From: Nitrospira sp. Ga0074138
GTDB lineage: Bacteria; Nitrospirota; Nitrospiria; Nitrospirales; Nitrospiraceae
Length of the DNA stretch: 57,336 nucleotides
NCBI GenBank assembly: GCA_001464735.1
Contig: LNDU01000017.1
Location: 1 to 57,336 of the forward strand
Direction of reading: 5' to 3'
Shown here: in pieces, positions 26,316 through 36,094 of the stretch
Layout of the letters: every line of letters begins with the position of its first letter
Position numbering within the stretch: position 1 is the first letter of the stretch
Position numbers and translations under genes: made by a program
The notes under the pieces: generated by a model
The model's database searches: none
What the model saw: only the letters and a program-made list of their open reading frames with translations
What the model was told of the DNA's origin: nothing

Positions 26316-27005
26316 ACTGATGCCCTCCCGTGTGAGTATTGAGAAACCACTGCCCACCTGCACTGATATCCAAAAACGTATACAACTAGGAAGTTGGCGG
26401 CGAGTATGCCTAAGTGCTCGAAAGATAGCAAGACACTTTTCTCTACTTGCTTCCACATGTAACAAATATACATATGTATTTCTGCCTGTCCATGTAAATG
26501 CAGAAAGCGATCAGGTGCGATACTGATGTGGTTTTCACCTGCGAACCTCAGGATACCCTGCGCAGATCGCGTGCAAACCGTATCGTCACTGACTCGTTTT
26601 TCATTTACCACCATAACTTGCCTTAGACTCGCCTACGTTAGGATGCACCGCTGTGACGCGGTGGGAAAAGACGCAACGAGTGTCCTCTGTCCAATCGGCC
26701 AGGGCCATTTGGCGGCGTGCCGACACCTTGGCGAAGAGAGGACTGGTTTCGGCTAGTTTCGCCGAAGGAACCAAACGACCCACCGCTGTAAAGGCATAGG
26801 GCTCGACCTGCGTCAAGCAATCCTTGTACCCCAGACTCTAGGCACGCGACGGCTTTACCGTCCGACAGAATTAGGAGACGGACAGCTGTTGAGATTTATG
26901 TCCGCACTGAGAAATGTTTGAGGAGATAACTTATAGATAAATAAGAGCCAGGCAGAAGAAGGTCGTCATCCTCTGCCTGGCTTTCTTCAGCACATCGGTA
27001 AGAGC
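26316..27005. other. long intergenic region upstream of the porin
   Basis: About 690 bases without a supported gene. The part nearest the porin carries the palindrome ATACATATGTAT (26468-26479), 153 bases before the start codon, a candidate operator. The part near 27000 contains the terminator of the peroxiredoxin gene. Short ORFs in between lack start signals. Confidence 0.45.
26946..26982. terminator. terminator of the peroxiredoxin gene
   Basis: Perfect 11-base stem AGCCAGGCAGA/TCTGCCTGGCT, 24 bases past the peroxiredoxin stop. A T-rich tail follows on the plus strand (TTTCTT) and a T-rich one on the minus strand (CTTATTTATC), so it may work both ways. Confidence 0.75.
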
Positions 27006-27641
27006 CTATCGGTTCGGCTGAGGAGTGTAGCGGAGATACGGCTTCACAGTCGTGAAGCCTTTAGGAAACAGTTGTTGTGCTTCCGCATCACCCACTGCTG
27101 GCGTAATGATGCAATCTTCACCATCTTTCCAGTTTGCCGGAGTGGCGACCTTGTATTTCGAGGTCAGCTGAAGCGAGTCGATCACTCTCAACAACTCATC
27201 GAAGTTCCGGCCACAGGAAGCGGGATACGTTAAGGTCAGCTTGACCTTCTTGTCCGGGCCGATGATAAAGACCGATCGCACCGTCATATTATCAATGGCA
27301 TTGGGGTGGATCATGTCATACAACGTCGCGACCTTCTTTTCCGGATCGGCGATGATGGGGTAGTTCATCGTCGTCTTTTGCGTTTCGTTGATATCATTGA
27401 TCCAGCCTTTGTGAGAATCCATCGGATCTACACTGACCGCAATCACTTTTACGCCCCGCTTTTTAAACTCCGGCGTGATTTTGGCCACCGTTCCCAGCTC
27501 CGTCGTACACACCGGGGTGTAATCCTTGGGGTGTGAAAACAGAATCCCCCACCCGTTACCCAGCCATTCGTGAAAATTGATCGTGCCCTCCGTCGTCTCC
27601 GCCGTAAAGTTCGGTGCATCGTCTCCCAATCGTACAGCCAT
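27006..27641 (-). CDS. 1-Cys (Prx6-type) peroxiredoxin
   Basis: 211 residues from the ATG at 27641, behind AAGGAGG. The peroxidatic Cys is residue 45 in DYTPVCTTELG, and the Prx6-type features (HPKDYTPVC, SVDPMDSHKGWINDI, PIIADPEKKVATLYDM, TLTYPASCGRNFDE) are complete. It reduces hydrogen peroxide and organic hydroperoxides in the cytoplasm. In an aerobic nitrite oxidiser it would serve general oxidative defence. Monocistronic. Confidence 0.95.
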   Translation of the reverse strand: MAVRLGDDAPNFTAETTEGTINFHEWLGNGWGILFSHPKDYTPVCTTELGTVAKITPEFKKRGVKVIAVSVDPMDSHKGWINDINETQKTTMNYPIIADPEKKVATLYDMIHPNAIDNMTVRSVFIIGPDKKVKLTLTYPASCGRNFDELLRVIDSLQLTSKYKVATPANWKDGEDCIITPAVGDAEAQQLFPKGFTTVKPYLRYTPQPNR

Positions 27642-27933
27642 GGTATCCCTCCTTAACCTCGGAAAATATCCAGCCATCAACTATTGATCAGCTATCACCC
27701 AACCAATTTTCTACAATACTGTTTCGCAAAGGATGAGTGCAAGAGGTCGCAGTTTAAAACGTTAACCGCCTGACCTCATCAATCAAACAGCAGCGATCGG
27801 GGAAAGCTATTCCGCCCAACCTGGCCTTGACTGCTGACGGTTGACGCATGGCCTACGACACTGGGCTCCTCGGCTCAAGTTTCTCTATAGCCTTGCCGAT
27901 ATGGCTCACGAGAACCTGTATAAGGAGTCGAAC

Positions 27934-28299
27934 ATGGACGGCACGGACACAGCGCGCACAAAGCTACATATCTCAAAGGATCCGATGTACCTCATGCTGC
28001 GTGAAGGCTGCATCAAGGAGTTCAACGTCAAGAAGGCGGCCGGAGACAAATGCGATCTTCGAGGCTGCGATCTGCGCGGTCTTGATCTCCGAGGCTTGGA
28101 TGCGGATGGGCTGGATCTCAGCGACTGTTATTTTCGACAATCCGATTTGCGTGGGGTCGATTTCAGCAAGGCCAATATGGATGGAGCCAGCATCAACGCC
28201 TGTAAGATCTCAGGCGTCCTCTTCCCCCGAGAACTGAGCGCGTCGGAGATTGAACTCTCGCTCTTACATGGGACGCGCATGCGGTACGGGACAAAGTAA
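27934..28299 (+). CDS. pentapeptide-repeat protein
   Basis: 121 residues from the ATG at 27934, behind TAAGGAG. Six to eight A(D/N)LxX-type repeats run from about residue 45 (CDLRGCDLRGLDLRGLDADG, then DLSDCYFRQSDLRGVDFSKANMDGA), forming a short right-handed beta-helix. The N-terminal 40 residues (YLMLREGCIKEFN) are a helical cap. Role not inferable; some relatives protect DNA gyrase or act as scaffolds. Confidence 0.85.
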   Translation: MDGTDTARTKLHISKDPMYLMLREGCIKEFNVKKAAGDKCDLRGCDLRGLDLRGLDADGLDLSDCYFRQSDLRGVDFSKANMDGASINACKISGVLFPRELSASEIELSLLHGTRMRYGTK

Positions 28300-28425
28300 C
28301 GGACGGGAAAGCATCAGCCGGCCAGACTCGCTTCAGAACCCATCACGTCGATCGTCAGGGGCATGCATCGGAGGAGCGGACGGTGTGTTCGAATCCTCTC
28401 GACTGACGCCACCGGCATCACGCGC

Positions 28426-31359
28426 TCATAAGCCGGCGGACAGGGACAACTGAGTCCGCACCTTCTCATGACCGGACTCGGCCGCACCTGCATCGAGAAG
28501 CGCGACCCGTTCCTCTGTGAGCTTCCCCCCCTCCAGGAGATGGCCACGGATCGCCTCAGCGCGCTGGTGGGCCAGCGCTTCCAATTCGCTCGGAGAAATC
28601 TTGATGGCCGCCGCGAGTTTTCGCTTCATGTCTTCCACGGTCGGCTGCGTGGGTTCCGCCGGTGTCACTGATGGATCAGGCGCAGGGAGTTTCGCATACA
28701 ATTTTTCCACCAGCCGTTGCTCCTCTTTCGGCGACAACTCTTCCTGATCTGGCTTCTTTCCGCCGCTCATTGCGAACAGCTGCTCTCGAAGTTTCCTCGT
28801 TTGAAGCTCCGCCACATCACGCGTCGCATCGGTCGTTCCCTTGATGTCGAGTCGGAGTCCCGCCCGCTCAACCAATGCTTTCTCCAGCGACTCCAGCTTG
28901 TGCACTTCGCTATCAAGCAATGCCGCGCTGCCAGGCTCGAACTCGATGAACTGTAGCTCCTCCTCATTCCCCCCGCCCGGAACAAGCTTACCCATCAGCG
29001 AAAACGGCGAGGCCACGACTTTTGTCAGTAAGTTGAGCAACGTCAAAAGCACGACCTTGCCGTACTTGAAATCCGGGTCGTTGAGGTCTCCACGAATTGG
29101 CATATCGACTTCAATCAAGCCCTTACGATCCTTCAGCAGTCCCACAATCAGCGGCACCGGTAGTGACGTCGCCTCAGGACTGTTGGTCTTTTCACCGAAT
29201 GTCAGCTGATCGACTTGCACGAGATTCTCCGCTTCCAGCACTTTTTGTGAGACCTTATACTTCAAATCAAGCGAGAGTTTGCCCTTGGACAATCCGTAGC
29301 CGGCATATTTGCCGCTGTACGAACCAACCGGAGTCAGGTCCATCCCGCCCAGTGTAATGACCAAGTCGGTGAAGGCGTCCTCGCTCAGTGGATTTATCTT
29401 TCCGACGATGTTAAGTCGCGCCGCCCGACCGATCCTGCCCGTGAGATTGACATCGGCTTTCTTCAGTTGCTTGGACGATAACCCTTTGATGGTTCCTCCA
29501 AACTCCGTCAGGCTGGTCTTCACGTTCGGTTCGATGGACCGGTCTTCAAATCTTGCTGCCAGCTTGACCAACTTGACCTGGTCGATCGTCACAGACACGG
29601 GCTCCGCCGCTTTAGTAGGCGACTTCTTAGCTTCAGATTGTTCAGCAGCCGCCTGATCCCCAGATGGAGGCGAGGCAGCCAGTTGAGACACATTGAGTTG
29701 GCCGTCAGCTTCCACCACCATCTGCATAGACGGTTCTTGCCAGACCACTTCGGCGATTTTCACAGCGGTCGGCTCCACATCCAACGCTACGCGGTTCACC
29801 ACCAACCCCTTCCAGGTCACGACATTGTCAAACTCTTTGCGATCGACAACGGCCAACTGATTGACCGCGAGATCACCCTGGAACCGAAGCAGAGGCTCAT
29901 TCGGGTGTTCTTTGGCAAAGTGCAGTGCCCCCTTGAGATCGATGGCTCCATCCTGCACGTCGGCATTGAGAAACTGATCGAGATAGGGCTGAAATGGGTG
30001 AATATCAATGTGCTCCAACTTGAGCGCGGCATCAACGATCAATGGCTCGACCGTGACTTTCCCCTGAACACCAATCGTTCCCGTCTCATTCAGTTTCAAC
30101 GACAGATCCACCGGCAACGGTTTCCTGAAGGGAATCTGCACATCTTTCACCGTGAGATTCATCGCCGACACATCGACATGACCGGGTCTCGAGAGCGTCC
30201 GATCCTCGAACGCGGCCCGATAATTCCGTAGGGCAATTTCGTCGACAGCGATGGTCCAAGGCTTTGGTGTTTTCTCGGGCTTGGCCTTTGCCGTCGTGGG
30301 TGTTGGAGGTGCCTCATTCCCGCCGACCGGCGTAAAGAGCGTTTGAAAATTTATCGCCCCGCCTGGGTCCATCCAGGCCTCGAATCGCGCATTGGCTGAA
30401 TGCACCTTCGCGATATCAATGGCTTGCTTTTGCAGGTCCAGCTGAATCCCTTCCACATTAAAGGCCGGAATACTCACGACTGGCTCAAGCCCGCCTCGTT
30501 CCACGATCGCGAGATTCTGAATCGATACGTTTCCATTCTTGACCGTTGCCTGAGGAGCCTGACCGCGAAGATCAAAATGGTACGACGCAGAGAGGCCAAG
30601 GGTGCCCTGCGGAATGTCGAACTGAAACAAGTCGTGCACGGCTTGATACAACGTCTTGAGTTTGATTCCGGACAGATTCACCCGACCATCAGATTCCACC
30701 GGTTCCAGAAAGATAGTCCCCTCCCACGAGATCTTTTCACCCTTTCCGATCTCCGCCGTGAACGCATGGGCACTCTCGCCTCCCTCAGCCTGAACCGTAC
30801 TGAAGTTGCGCAACACGATCTCAAACGGCACCACGTCGATCACCACCGGCCGCGCCTTTGAATCATCTCGATATTCAATGATGCCTTGTCCGATCTCCAA
30901 GAGATCAATCTGCACCGGCATCATCTTCTTCGGTTCGCCTGTTGGTTGAGCAGGAGGCTGGGGTGCCTCATCCGAAGGAGGAACCAACGACATCAGATTC
31001 AACTTAGCTTCACGATTCACCTTGGCCACCACGAACGGCATCACGAGACGGATCTCGTCGAACGAGATTTTTTGCAAGAACAGCGTCGTTGCTCGCAGAT
31101 TCACGAACAGCTCCTCAAACCCCAGCATGGCAGTCTGGTCTTGCGCTCGTACCTCTAACCCATTGAGACGGAGTGAGAGCACAAACGGATTGAAGGCGGC
31201 ATCCCGCAACAGGATAGGATGCTTGATTTGTTCCGAGGCTGTGGGAACGACGTACGATGTAATCAGATAGGGAACGAGCACGAAGCCGACGAGCGAATAG
31301 AAAGCAATGAGGCCTACCAGCGTACCGATCAGAACCCGTGGACGAAGCAGCCGACGCAT
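28426..31359 (-). CDS. DUF748/AsmA-like membrane-anchored protein
   Basis: 977 residues from the ATG at 31359. One N-terminal membrane helix (VLIGTLVGLIAFYSLVGFVLVPYLI) is followed by a very long periplasmic domain rich in repeating beta-strands, as in DUF748/AsmA/TamB-type bridge proteins. Pro-rich linkers occur at about 135-150 and 300-320. An alpha-helical C-terminal part starts at FIEFEPGSAALLDSEV. Family members are thought to carry lipids between inner and outer membranes. Monocistronic; next to tRNA-Arg. Confidence 0.85.
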   Translation of the reverse strand: MRRLLRPRVLIGTLVGLIAFYSLVGFVLVPYLITSYVVPTASEQIKHPILLRDAAFNPFVLSLRLNGLEVRAQDQTAMLGFEELFVNLRATTLFLQKISFDEIRLVMPFVVAKVNREAKLNLMSLVPPSDEAPQPPAQPTGEPKKMMPVQIDLLEIGQGIIEYRDDSKARPVVIDVVPFEIVLRNFSTVQAEGGESAHAFTAEIGKGEKISWEGTIFLEPVESDGRVNLSGIKLKTLYQAVHDLFQFDIPQGTLGLSASYHFDLRGQAPQATVKNGNVSIQNLAIVERGGLEPVVSIPAFNVEGIQLDLQKQAIDIAKVHSANARFEAWMDPGGAINFQTLFTPVGGNEAPPTPTTAKAKPEKTPKPWTIAVDEIALRNYRAAFEDRTLSRPGHVDVSAMNLTVKDVQIPFRKPLPVDLSLKLNETGTIGVQGKVTVEPLIVDAALKLEHIDIHPFQPYLDQFLNADVQDGAIDLKGALHFAKEHPNEPLLRFQGDLAVNQLAVVDRKEFDNVVTWKGLVVNRVALDVEPTAVKIAEVVWQEPSMQMVVEADGQLNVSQLAASPPSGDQAAAEQSEAKKSPTKAAEPVSVTIDQVKLVKLAARFEDRSIEPNVKTSLTEFGGTIKGLSSKQLKKADVNLTGRIGRAARLNIVGKINPLSEDAFTDLVITLGGMDLTPVGSYSGKYAGYGLSKGKLSLDLKYKVSQKVLEAENLVQVDQLTFGEKTNSPEATSLPVPLIVGLLKDRKGLIEVDMPIRGDLNDPDFKYGKVVLLTLLNLLTKVVASPFSLMGKLVPGGGNEEELQFIEFEPGSAALLDSEVHKLESLEKALVERAGLRLDIKGTTDATRDVAELQTRKLREQLFAMSGGKKPDQEELSPKEEQRLVEKLYAKLPAPDPSVTPAEPTQPTVEDMKRKLAAAIKISPSELEALAHQRAEAIRGHLLEGGKLTEERVALLDAGAAESGHEKVRTQLSLSAGL

Positions 31360-31579
31360 GCAATCCAGCCCCTTGGAGGAAGAATCTGAAGAGCAAACTA
31401 TAGGGGACGAGACCGTGGAATGTCTACCGGGAGATGTCGACCTGGCCAGGGAAATTATTAGGGAATGCAATGCGCGGTGGGTGGCATCGAGCGGGTCTAC
31501 CGAAAGGAAGGGAAAAGATTATTGCGGTGTGTATCCCGTCGCCTCAATAGAAACAGCACTGCCACGAACGAGCTTGGAG

Positions 31580-31656
<77 letters not shown>

Positions 31657-31782
31657 GTTCAATTATTTCAACTACTTGGACGAGTGACTCTCCACGGCCA
31701 TGTCGCTTGGTGTTATTAGGGTGTTAACGTCAAGGTACTTTTGCACCTTCAAGGCGGCTTCAGTCAAGTCTCTCTCCTCTAT

Positions 31783-33066
31783 CAGTCTGCTGAAAAACCC
31801 TCTTTCATGACGGAAGTTTCCGTTTTTTGAGATAGCCACGCGTTAGTTTTTCGAGGGTTCGTGGAGTCTTGCGCCGTATCGGGGCGTTTTTGTGGTTTTA
31901 GGAGGCACTTATCCCCTCTGCACCAGCAGTTTCGGGATACGGACGAGATTGTAGCCAATCAGATTGAGGAGAAAGTCCGCGGCAACTCCGGCAAGCCCCC
32001 GGTGTTTCGTCTTGCGCATGGTGCCGTGCTGCTTGCCCCATCCGAATATACACTCGATCATTTTGCGTTTGCCTTGCGAGAGCGCGTAGCCCATGTGCCG
32101 GGTGGTGCGTCCGTCGATGGATGTCTTGCGCGTCATTCCAGTCTTCGTGACATACGCGTTGACGGCAATGTGCGGGGTGATGTTCTTCGCCCGCAGGCGT
32201 TCAACGTGTGCGGCAACATCATAGGCCTTATCCGCGCCAACCGTGATGCGGGTATGTGGCGAGGCTTTCTTCGCCAGCATTTCCTCAGAGGCCCTGCGTT
32301 CCGCTGTACCGCTCGCCTGTGTGACCAGCCCCGCCACGGCAAGGCCGTACCGGTTTTCCATCGTGGCATGTCCCATGTAGCAGAGTTTACTCTCCTTGCC
32401 CTCACTCTTGCGGTACAGGCGGCTGTCGGGATCGGTCGTACTTGCATGCGTGGTGTTCTTGCGTGTGGTGCCGTGGAAGCGCTCCCCATCACCGTTTTGA
32501 TCGTTCTTCGGCTTGAAGCTTTTATGGCCAGCCCACGCCTCAATCAGCGTGCCGTCGACGGAGAAATGCTCGTCCGACAACAGGGGGATGACGTCGCGGT
32601 GATGTAACAGCGTTTCCACGAAGCGCTTGAACATATTGCCGTGCTGCAACCGCTCGCGATTCTTCGTAAATGTCGTCGCGTCCCACACGACGTCGTCCGG
32701 CGCAAGCCCAACGAACCAGCGGTACAACAGATTGTAGTCCAGCTGCTCCATCAGTTGTCGCTCACTTCGTACACCGTAAAACACTTGCAGGAGCAGCGCG
32801 CTCAGCAACTGTTCGGGCGGAATGGACGGGCGACCGGTCGTTGAATATAGCTTGCGGAAGTCTCGGTCCAGCTCGTTGAGTACCTCGCGCACCAGCTTGC
32901 GTATCGTGCGGAGCGGGTGCTGTGCCGCGACCCGTTGTTCCGGCGAAATATACGAAAATAACCGTCCCTGATCTTCAAATGTTCCGCGCATGATCGGCCC
33001 TCCGTTCTTCAGAACAACAGAGAAGCATAGTGCGTACTGCTTTGCGAGGGGTTTTTCAGCAGACTG
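31783..33066 (-). mobile_element. IS5-family insertion sequence
   Basis: 1284 bp. Terminal inverted repeats of 18 bases (CAGTCTGCTGAAAAACCC at 31783-31800 and its complement at 33049-33066) match perfectly. The 4-base target duplication CTAT is at 31779-31782 and 33067-33070. One full transposase gene is inside. It interrupts an integrase remnant. Confidence 0.93.
31909..32991 (-). CDS. IS5-family transposase
   Basis: 360 residues. N-terminal DUF772-like domain (LVREVLNELDRDFRKLY...RPSIPPEQLLSALLLQVFYGVRSERQLMEQL) followed by a DDE catalytic domain. The first Asp is in HFSVDGTLIEAW, the second near VGADKAYD, and the Glu in KRKMIECIFGWGK. The frame is intact, and both inverted repeats and target duplications are clean, so the element may still be active. 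Confidence 0.93.
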   Translation of the reverse strand: MRGTFEDQGRLFSYISPEQRVAAQHPLRTIRKLVREVLNELDRDFRKLYSTTGRPSIPPEQLLSALLLQVFYGVRSERQLMEQLDYNLLYRWFVGLAPDDVVWDATTFTKNRERLQHGNMFKRFVETLLHHRDVIPLLSDEHFSVDGTLIEAWAGHKSFKPKNDQNGDGERFHGTTRKNTTHASTTDPDSRLYRKSEGKESKLCYMGHATMENRYGLAVAGLVTQASGTAERRASEEMLAKKASPHTRITVGADKAYDVAAHVERLRAKNITPHIAVNAYVTKTGMTRKTSIDGRTTRHMGYALSQGKRKMIECIFGWGKQHGTMRKTKHRGLAGVAADFLLNLIGYNLVRIPKLLVQRG

Positions 33067-33183
33067 CTATTGAGTTGTACCGCTTCAACATCTTCTCAGA
33101 TTCGCGGCCGACAATCTTCATAGCCGTAACTGTGTCCACTCCTGCCCGCCGTAGGTTAGTAGAGGCACAGTGGAGTGTCGGAA

Positions 33184-33449
33184 ATGTGGGATCGATTCTA
33201 TTTAAATTCAGCCAAACGAAAAAGCTTAGAAAAACAGTTTGTGAACGTACACTTCAGCCAGACTATCAGGCCGACGGGTGTCTTTCATGAGGAGGGCACG
33301 AAGCGGCCTTGGTACTCGATCTTTAATGGGGGAGTTTCTAGCCAACTGCGCTTCTAGACGAGGAGTTGCGGCACGTTTTGGGCAGGCGCATGATATCGGC
33401 GTCTCGCCGACCGGCCCGTTCAAGCAGGACGATGACCGGTTCTAATTAG
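33184..33449 (+). pseudogene. frameshifted paralogue of the gene at 13575
   Basis: Starts MWDRFYL, then LEKQFVNVHFSQTIRPTGVFHEEGTKRPWYSIFN, matching the intact protein at 13575. After that the match jumps to another frame (EFLAN) and then a third (ALLDEELRHVLGRRMIS, equivalent to IKELEHFVESKVIS), so at least two indels are present. The last frame stops at 33447-33449. A degraded second copy of a small family. Confidence 0.65.
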
Positions 33450-33726
33450 AAATCAGATCCTGATACTCGCTATGCCGCCCGAGCCAACTGGCGGCATAGC
33501 CGCATAGGGGCACCGCCTTCAGTGCTTCGGCGCGCACCACATCCATCAATTTACTCATGAACTCCCCAGCCGCACCCTTGCCGCGCAATTCCTGCGGCGC
33601 GAAAACGTAATCGATATACAGAGTGTTCTTTTCCTTGCGGACATTGGCGTACACCACCAGGTGGCCGAACGGCATTTCGTAGCGTTTTTTGGCCTCATTA
33701 TACGTGACTGGATTGTTTGCAGTCAT
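33442..33726 (-). CDS. small GNAT/YjdJ-type acetyltransferase-like protein
   Basis: 94 residues behind AGGAG. It has the shortened GNAT core of the YjdJ/GNAT-like group: YIDYVFAPQELRGKGAAGEFMSKLMDVVRAEALKAVPLCGYAASWL. The R/Q-x-x-G-x-G/A acetyl-CoA loop appears as RGKGAA. Such short proteins acetylate small amines or are uncharacterised. The end overlaps the neighbouring relic by a few bases. Confidence 0.8.
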   Translation of the reverse strand: MTANNPVTYNEAKKRYEMPFGHLVVYANVRKEKNTLYIDYVFAPQELRGKGAAGEFMSKLMDVVRAEALKAVPLCGYAASWLGRHSEYQDLISN

Positions 33727-33809
33727 GGCGTAACAACTCCTGTTGAGCAGTGATCGATAACAATTTCGAGCGTCACTGTTCGACTCGTTTGCTACTGGAG
33801 CGATTCCTC

Positions 33810-35294
33810 TCAGCTCCTCACGGAAATGCTGTATGAACCCGTCCCGGTCGGGCTGTAATGCTGCACTTCAGCAAAGTAGGTACCGGGCTCAAGGTTGGCG
33901 ACTATTCGTGAATTGGCGCCGGGGCCGCTATCATCGTCCTCGGCCACAAGATTCGTGGGGGTTTCAGGACCAAAAAGTCTGAGAACACAGTCCGTATTCC
34001 CTGCGGTCTCGATCGTATAGGTGCCGGGTGCAGTAACCCTGAACCCGTACAGATCCCGTTCATTGACAGTCCCGATGCTTCCCTGCACCGCCGGGCCATT
34101 GATTTGAAGGGTCGGCGGAGCTGACGGCCCGGCCGCGCGTGTCACCAAAATGCGGTAATCGCCAGTCGACGAACCGCTGTAATGCCGGACCCGCGCGTAA
34201 TACGTGCCCGGTGCGAGCTCCCGCGCTATCTGAGCATTACTCCCTGCTCCACTATCATCATCTTCAACAAGCAACGTGGTCATGTCATTGGGCCCGTAGA
34301 GTCCCATCACGACATCCGTCGTTCCCTCGGTGGCAATCGTGTAGCGCCCGGAAGAAGAGACCACAAAACTGAACACGTCGACCTCGCCTGCCCCGCCGAT
34401 CGAGGCGGTCACCGGCGGCGCGTCGATCGTGAGGGGCAGGGCTTGAGGCGAGACTGGTTCGTTGTCATACGTATAACCCAGCGTATGATGATCGAGGACG
34501 CTTCGAGGCGTCGGCGGGGTCGACTCGTTGTTCCACGGAGGCATGGGATCATCCAGGGCATGACCCGCCACCACACCGGGCGTTCCGCTCGGCGGCAGGT
34601 ACGACTGCTCAGGGTGTTCCCGCTGCCATTCCGCCCAGAGGCGGTCGATATTGCAGTGATGCAGCCAGAATACGGGATCGTTCGGTGACGACATGGCCAT
34701 CATGGAGCCGCCCACCCACATGTGTCCGGGATTGTGAACAACTCCTTCAAGACGATTGCGAAAGCTGCCGTTGTTGCTGCTGTTGGCGTTCCATGGAGCA
34801 GTATCGTAGGGCACCACGGCTTTCGCGGCGTTGACGGTTTGCTGAGTCGGCAGGGCTCCCATAGAGCCAAACGCGCGAGTCAGGAAAGTGGTGAGATCTC
34901 CCGGATCGCGCACGGTTAAGGACCATTCTCCGGTCGAAAAGGCAAAGGGGCCCGTCGTCACCCGTTGGTCCGCGCCCGTACCATTCCCCCCCATAAAATC
35001 GGGGCCCCACAGCGAGGCTGCCGCGGTCCTGTCGACCGTCCAGTCCCAGTACGGAATGGACACCGTTGGGTCAATTCCTGCAAGGGCCCGTTCAAATCGG
35101 CGAAGATACTCGCGGTGCCATGGCAGAAAGGCTGGACCGCCATGCGCGGGATCATTGGGACCGGCCAGAAACGCCGTGCGGTGCTGGGTGACGAACACAT
35201 CATAGGCGCCGCTCGCTTTCAGTGCCTTGACCGCCGCCACGAACGCCGCGCGCTCCGCCGGAGTCAGACTGGATTGGTTCTTCCGTGTGCCCAT
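33810..35294 (-). CDS. tyrosinase with two C-terminal PPC domains
   Basis: 494 residues. CuA site histidines: H38, H51 and H60 (TQHRT, PAHGGPAFLPWHREYLRRFE). CuB site: H187, H191 and the HH at 212-213 (HNPGHMWVGG, DPVFWLHHCNIDRLW). The copper-site Cys thioether seen in fungal enzymes is not obvious. Two pre-peptidase C-terminal (PPC) beta-domains fill residues 285-494, each with the LVxEDDDSGxGxNxxI pattern. There is no N-terminal signal peptide, unusual for an enzyme with PPC domains. Oxidises phenols to quinones. Its ATG directly abuts the stop of the small cofactor gene (TAAATG). Confidence 0.92.
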   Translation of the reverse strand: MGTRKNQSSLTPAERAAFVAAVKALKASGAYDVFVTQHRTAFLAGPNDPAHGGPAFLPWHREYLRRFERALAGIDPTVSIPYWDWTVDRTAAASLWGPDFMGGNGTGADQRVTTGPFAFSTGEWSLTVRDPGDLTTFLTRAFGSMGALPTQQTVNAAKAVVPYDTAPWNANSSNNGSFRNRLEGVVHNPGHMWVGGSMMAMSSPNDPVFWLHHCNIDRLWAEWQREHPEQSYLPPSGTPGVVAGHALDDPMPPWNNESTPPTPRSVLDHHTLGYTYDNEPVSPQALPLTIDAPPVTASIGGAGEVDVFSFVVSSSGRYTIATEGTTDVVMGLYGPNDMTTLLVEDDDSGAGSNAQIARELAPGTYYARVRHYSGSSTGDYRILVTRAAGPSAPPTLQINGPAVQGSIGTVNERDLYGFRVTAPGTYTIETAGNTDCVLRLFGPETPTNLVAEDDDSGPGANSRIVANLEPGTYFAEVQHYSPTGTGSYSISVRS

Positions 35295-35504
35295 TTATCG
35301 GCCCGCCTGCTGATAGTCGATGATCTTCCTGGCTAATTCCAGCGGCGAAGGCTGCGGGTCAAAGGCGAACCCGGAGGCCAGATACGCCCCTGAAGAGTTT
35401 TGCAGAATGAAGATGGCCTTTCCGTCGATCGACAGTTCTGGCTTGTCCGCTGTGCCGCTGACAACGATTTGCCGGCCTTTATAGGTCTCACGATGGTCCG
35501 CCAT
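35295..35504 (-). CDS. MelC1-like tyrosinase copper-chaperone/cofactor
   Basis: 69 residues from the ATG at 35504, behind GGGAGGG. The pattern YKGRQIVV...PELSIDGKAIFILQNSSGAYLASGFAFDPQPSPLELARKIIDY matches the core of MelC1, the small protein that loads copper into tyrosinase in Streptomyces. The signal peptide and histidine-rich stretch of MelC1 are absent. Its stop codon abuts the tyrosinase start, so the two are co-translated. Confidence 0.75.
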   Translation of the reverse strand: MADHRETYKGRQIVVSGTADKPELSIDGKAIFILQNSSGAYLASGFAFDPQPSPLELARKIIDYQQAGR

Positions 35505-35558
35505 GGTCCCTCCCGAGAGATATGCGCCTCGCCACATCAATGCGGAGCAGGGCATCAT

Positions 35559-35801
35559 TGGGTGGCCAAGATGGCTGTTTGAAAGAAAATGATTCGTATA
35601 CGTCCAGCTGATAGCAACTGCTCGTCACGTACCCATGCCACTCAGAAAGCGATCGTCCTTCCGCCGCAGTGCGGGTTTTAACTTTCTACGAAGATGATCT
35701 GGAACATTTCGTCGCTGAATCATCGTGGACATGCTGATCATGCTTACGCACATGCGCAGCACATGTCAATGTGGGAATCCAGCACCGAGAGGAGACCCGT
35801 C
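35559..35801. other. gap upstream of the tyrosinase unit
   Basis: No gene seen. The divergent promoter for the tyrosinase unit should lie here. Confidence 0.3.
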
Positions 35802-35982
35802 GTGACCAAACAAATCGCTTGAGCAGGAGCTGCGTGCCATTCTTGCTAAAGCCGCCTTGCCCAATGCGCAGGGAAGGACCGCAGTTGCCGATCGAATTCG
35901 TGCATTGACCCCGAAGCGTCGTCAGACGGATTCGACAGCTTTGATTCGGGAGGATAGGGATCAGCGCCACGTCGCGGCCTAA
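35802..35982 (+). pseudogene. frameshifted antitoxin-like small protein
   Basis: A GTG at 35802, behind GAGAGGAGA, reads VTKQIA then stop. One frame over, EQELRAILAKAALPNAQGRTAVADRIRALTPKRRQTDSTALIREDRDQR continues to TAA at 35980-35982. The total length (181) is one more than a multiple of three, as expected for a single indel. The 60-residue product looks like a small helical DNA-binding or antitoxin-type protein. No partner toxin follows. Confidence 0.5.
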
Positions 35983-36094
35983 CTCCGCCGTTTCCCCGCC
36001 CGACTCTACCATCAGTCCCTGCGTCTGATCGCTCAACATCATGACGGAGAACTGCAAAGAGCCCAAACGATTCCCGTGAGATCCTGCGTCTCGG

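Larger units (their letters stand above)
31672..33178 (-). pseudogene. C-terminal remnant of a tyrosine integrase, split by an IS
   Basis: Removing the IS (31783-33066) and one CTAT copy restores one open frame. Its sequence is HCASTNLRRAGVDTVTAM...EKMLKRYNSIEERDLTEAALK...NTLITP, the last 75 or so residues of a phage-type integrase with the nucleophilic Tyr in KRYNSI. The stop is at 31674-31672. The N-terminal part is missing upstream of about 33178. It ends 16 bases from the 5' end of tRNA-Arg, the same integrase-into-tRNA-5'-end layout as at tRNA-Ser. Confidence 0.8.
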
